A stretch of DNA of 64,000 nt from Arachidicoccus soli (lineage in GTDB: Bacteria; Bacteroidota; Bacteroidia; Chitinophagales; Chitinophagaceae): assembly GCF_003600625.1 (NCBI RefSeq), contig NZ_CP032489.1, forward strand, positions 1,054,001 to 1,118,000, in the 5' to 3' direction. Shown here piece after piece: positions 63,112 to 64,000 of this stretch. Numbering within the stretch: the first letter of the stretch is position 1; every line of letters begins with the position of its first letter. Position numbers and translations under genes: made by a program. Under the pieces are notes generated by a model that made no database searches, was not told the origin of the DNA, and was given only the letters and a program-made list of their open reading frames with translations.

Positions 63112-64000
63112 TTATATATCAATTTGAAAAAGATGGTTATTATTCTTGTAAGAATAATGAAGTTGTAGATTATGAAGTGTAGCGATACTTTTCGCGATTG
63201 CCAATCCCAATCCATTACCTTTTACATTTTCAGATTTAGAAAATCTTGTAAATAGCTTATCTTTTGTTAAGGATAGTGGTTTTCCAGGGTTTTCAAAAAC
63301 TATTTTATTTTTATGAATTTCAATATGTATGATTGCATCTTTTTTTGAATGCTGAATGGCATTGCGAAGCAAATTTTTAATCATTGTTTTAAATAATTGT
63401 TTATTGCCATTCAAATAAATAGTTGCAATTCCAGAGTTGATTTTTATTTCTTGAAATTTGGCCTCAGCCATAAATAATAACTCATTCTTAATTTCTAAAA
63501 TGGCTGCATTCACCTCAAAGCTTTCATCAAAAGCAAATTGATGATTTTCTATTTTACTTAAGAGTAACAAATTTTTATTTAATCGTTCCATCTGAGCAAT
63601 CACTTGATACATGTCATCAATCAACAGGCTCTGTTCTGCAGTCAATTCATTGTCTTGAAGTAAAAGCTCTAATTTAAATTTTAAAACAGATAAAGGTGTT
63701 TGCAATTCATGAGAAGCATTTTCTGTGAATTCTTTCTGAGAAAGATATGCATTGCGTACACTTACGGCTAACTGATGCACGGAGTAATTAAGTTGCTGAA
63801 ACTCTTGTATTTTCCCATTTTCACCAGGTTCGGAAATAGTAGATTCCAATTTAAAATTTTTCAAAAATTCTAAATTTTTATAAAAGGGTTGCCATACTTT
63901 TTTATTGATAAAATAATTGATGACCACTGCACCCAACAATAAAAGACAAAATAAACTAAGCTGAAAGATTAAAATTGTTTGTATCAAATCCTCCTGCTCA
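63112..64000 (-). CDS. Sensor histidine kinase (5' truncated by window)
   Basis: The frame is open to the window edge, so the N-terminal sensor part is missing; 296 residues are visible. A transmembrane helix (ILIFQLSLFCLLLLGAVVINYF) is followed by a short HAMP-like linker, the HisKA helix with the phospho-acceptor H in ENASHELQTPLSVLKFKLELLLQ, and an ATP-binding HATPase domain with LLRNAIQHS (N box) and GNGLGLAIAK (G2 box). The upstream part with an extracytoplasmic domain and its response regulator should be just beyond 64000. Adjacent genes suggest control of envelope lipid changes. Confidence 0.92.
   Translation of the reverse strand, partial: EQEDLIQTILIFQLSLFCLLLLGAVVINYFINKKVWQPFYKNLEFLKNFKLESTISEPGENGKIQEFQQLNYSVHQLAVSVRNAYLSQKEFTENASHELQTPLSVLKFKLELLLQDNELTAEQSLLIDDMYQVIAQMERLNKNLLLLSKIENHQFAFDESFEVNAAILEIKNELLFMAEAKFQEIKINSGIATIYLNGNKQLFKTMIKNLLRNAIQHSKKDAIIHIEIHKNKIVFENPGKPLSLTKDKLFTRFSKSENVKGNGLGLAIAKSIATLHNLQLHYSYKNNNHLFQIDI

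Overview
The window is a stretch of an AT-rich Bacteroidota chromosome, most likely a Chitinophagia-type soil or sediment organism. This rests on several things: TonB-dependent receptors carrying an N-terminal carboxypeptidase-regulatory-like domain, a Bacteroidota-style long YidC, few Shine-Dalgarno sites, promoters of the TAnnTTTG type, lipid A acyltransferase and NadB genes of a Gram-negative, and IS elements of the IS256, IS1380 and ISL3 families. Genus-level assignment cannot be made from sequence reading alone.

Layout. 1-5 kb: end of rlmH, a rhomboid protease, a cystathionine beta-synthase/Nudix gene pair and a secreted thioredoxin-like protein. 5.2-7.6 kb: a complete IS256-family element with target duplication, next to a YhcG-type PD-(D/E)XK nuclease gene. 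7.7-25.4 kb: mostly housekeeping and metabolism (a secreted alpha/beta hydrolase, yidC, tRNA-Ser, a chondroitinase-type PL8 lyase, transaldolase-like fsa, SRP RNA, HAD phosphatase, LpxL-type acyltransferase, nadB, amino-acid and dicarboxylate carriers, DedA, trpS, deoxynucleoside kinase). 25.4-31 kb: dipeptide epimerase, then a LacI regulator with GH105 hydrolase, kduD and kduI, which form an unsaturated-uronate catabolic operon. The PL8 lyase at 11.3-14.4 kb would generate the kind of product this operon consumes. 31-41 kb: a Kir potassium channel, ribBA, a MarR/MFS efflux operon broken by an IS1380-family insertion, lpdA, dapA, accA, tRNA-Asp and tRNA-Asn, and an orphan kinase-like gene.

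42-55.5 kb is the most unusual part. Two SRPBCC-domain genes face a GlxA-type regulator. A YncE-like beta-propeller gene then faces a tandem pair of cassettes, each with a TonB-dependent receptor followed by a surface lipoprotein with a predicted right-handed beta-helix fold. Between the cassettes lies a third lipoprotein (beta-propeller-like). No SusD is present, so this looks like a duplicated non-Sus outer-membrane uptake system of unknown substrate.

55.9-64 kb holds an envelope-related group: a third outer-membrane receptor-like barrel, a PAP2 phosphatase, a PepSY-like periplasmic protein, a four-repeat membrane protein of the COG4705 type, a complete ISL3-family element, a sterol-desaturase-type hydroxylase and the 3' part of a sensor histidine kinase running off the window.

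Regulatory sites that can be read directly include a 38-bp perfect palindrome over the marR promoter, two LacI-type palindromes upstream of lacI, and many hairpin terminators. All three IS elements have readable ends and exact target duplications.
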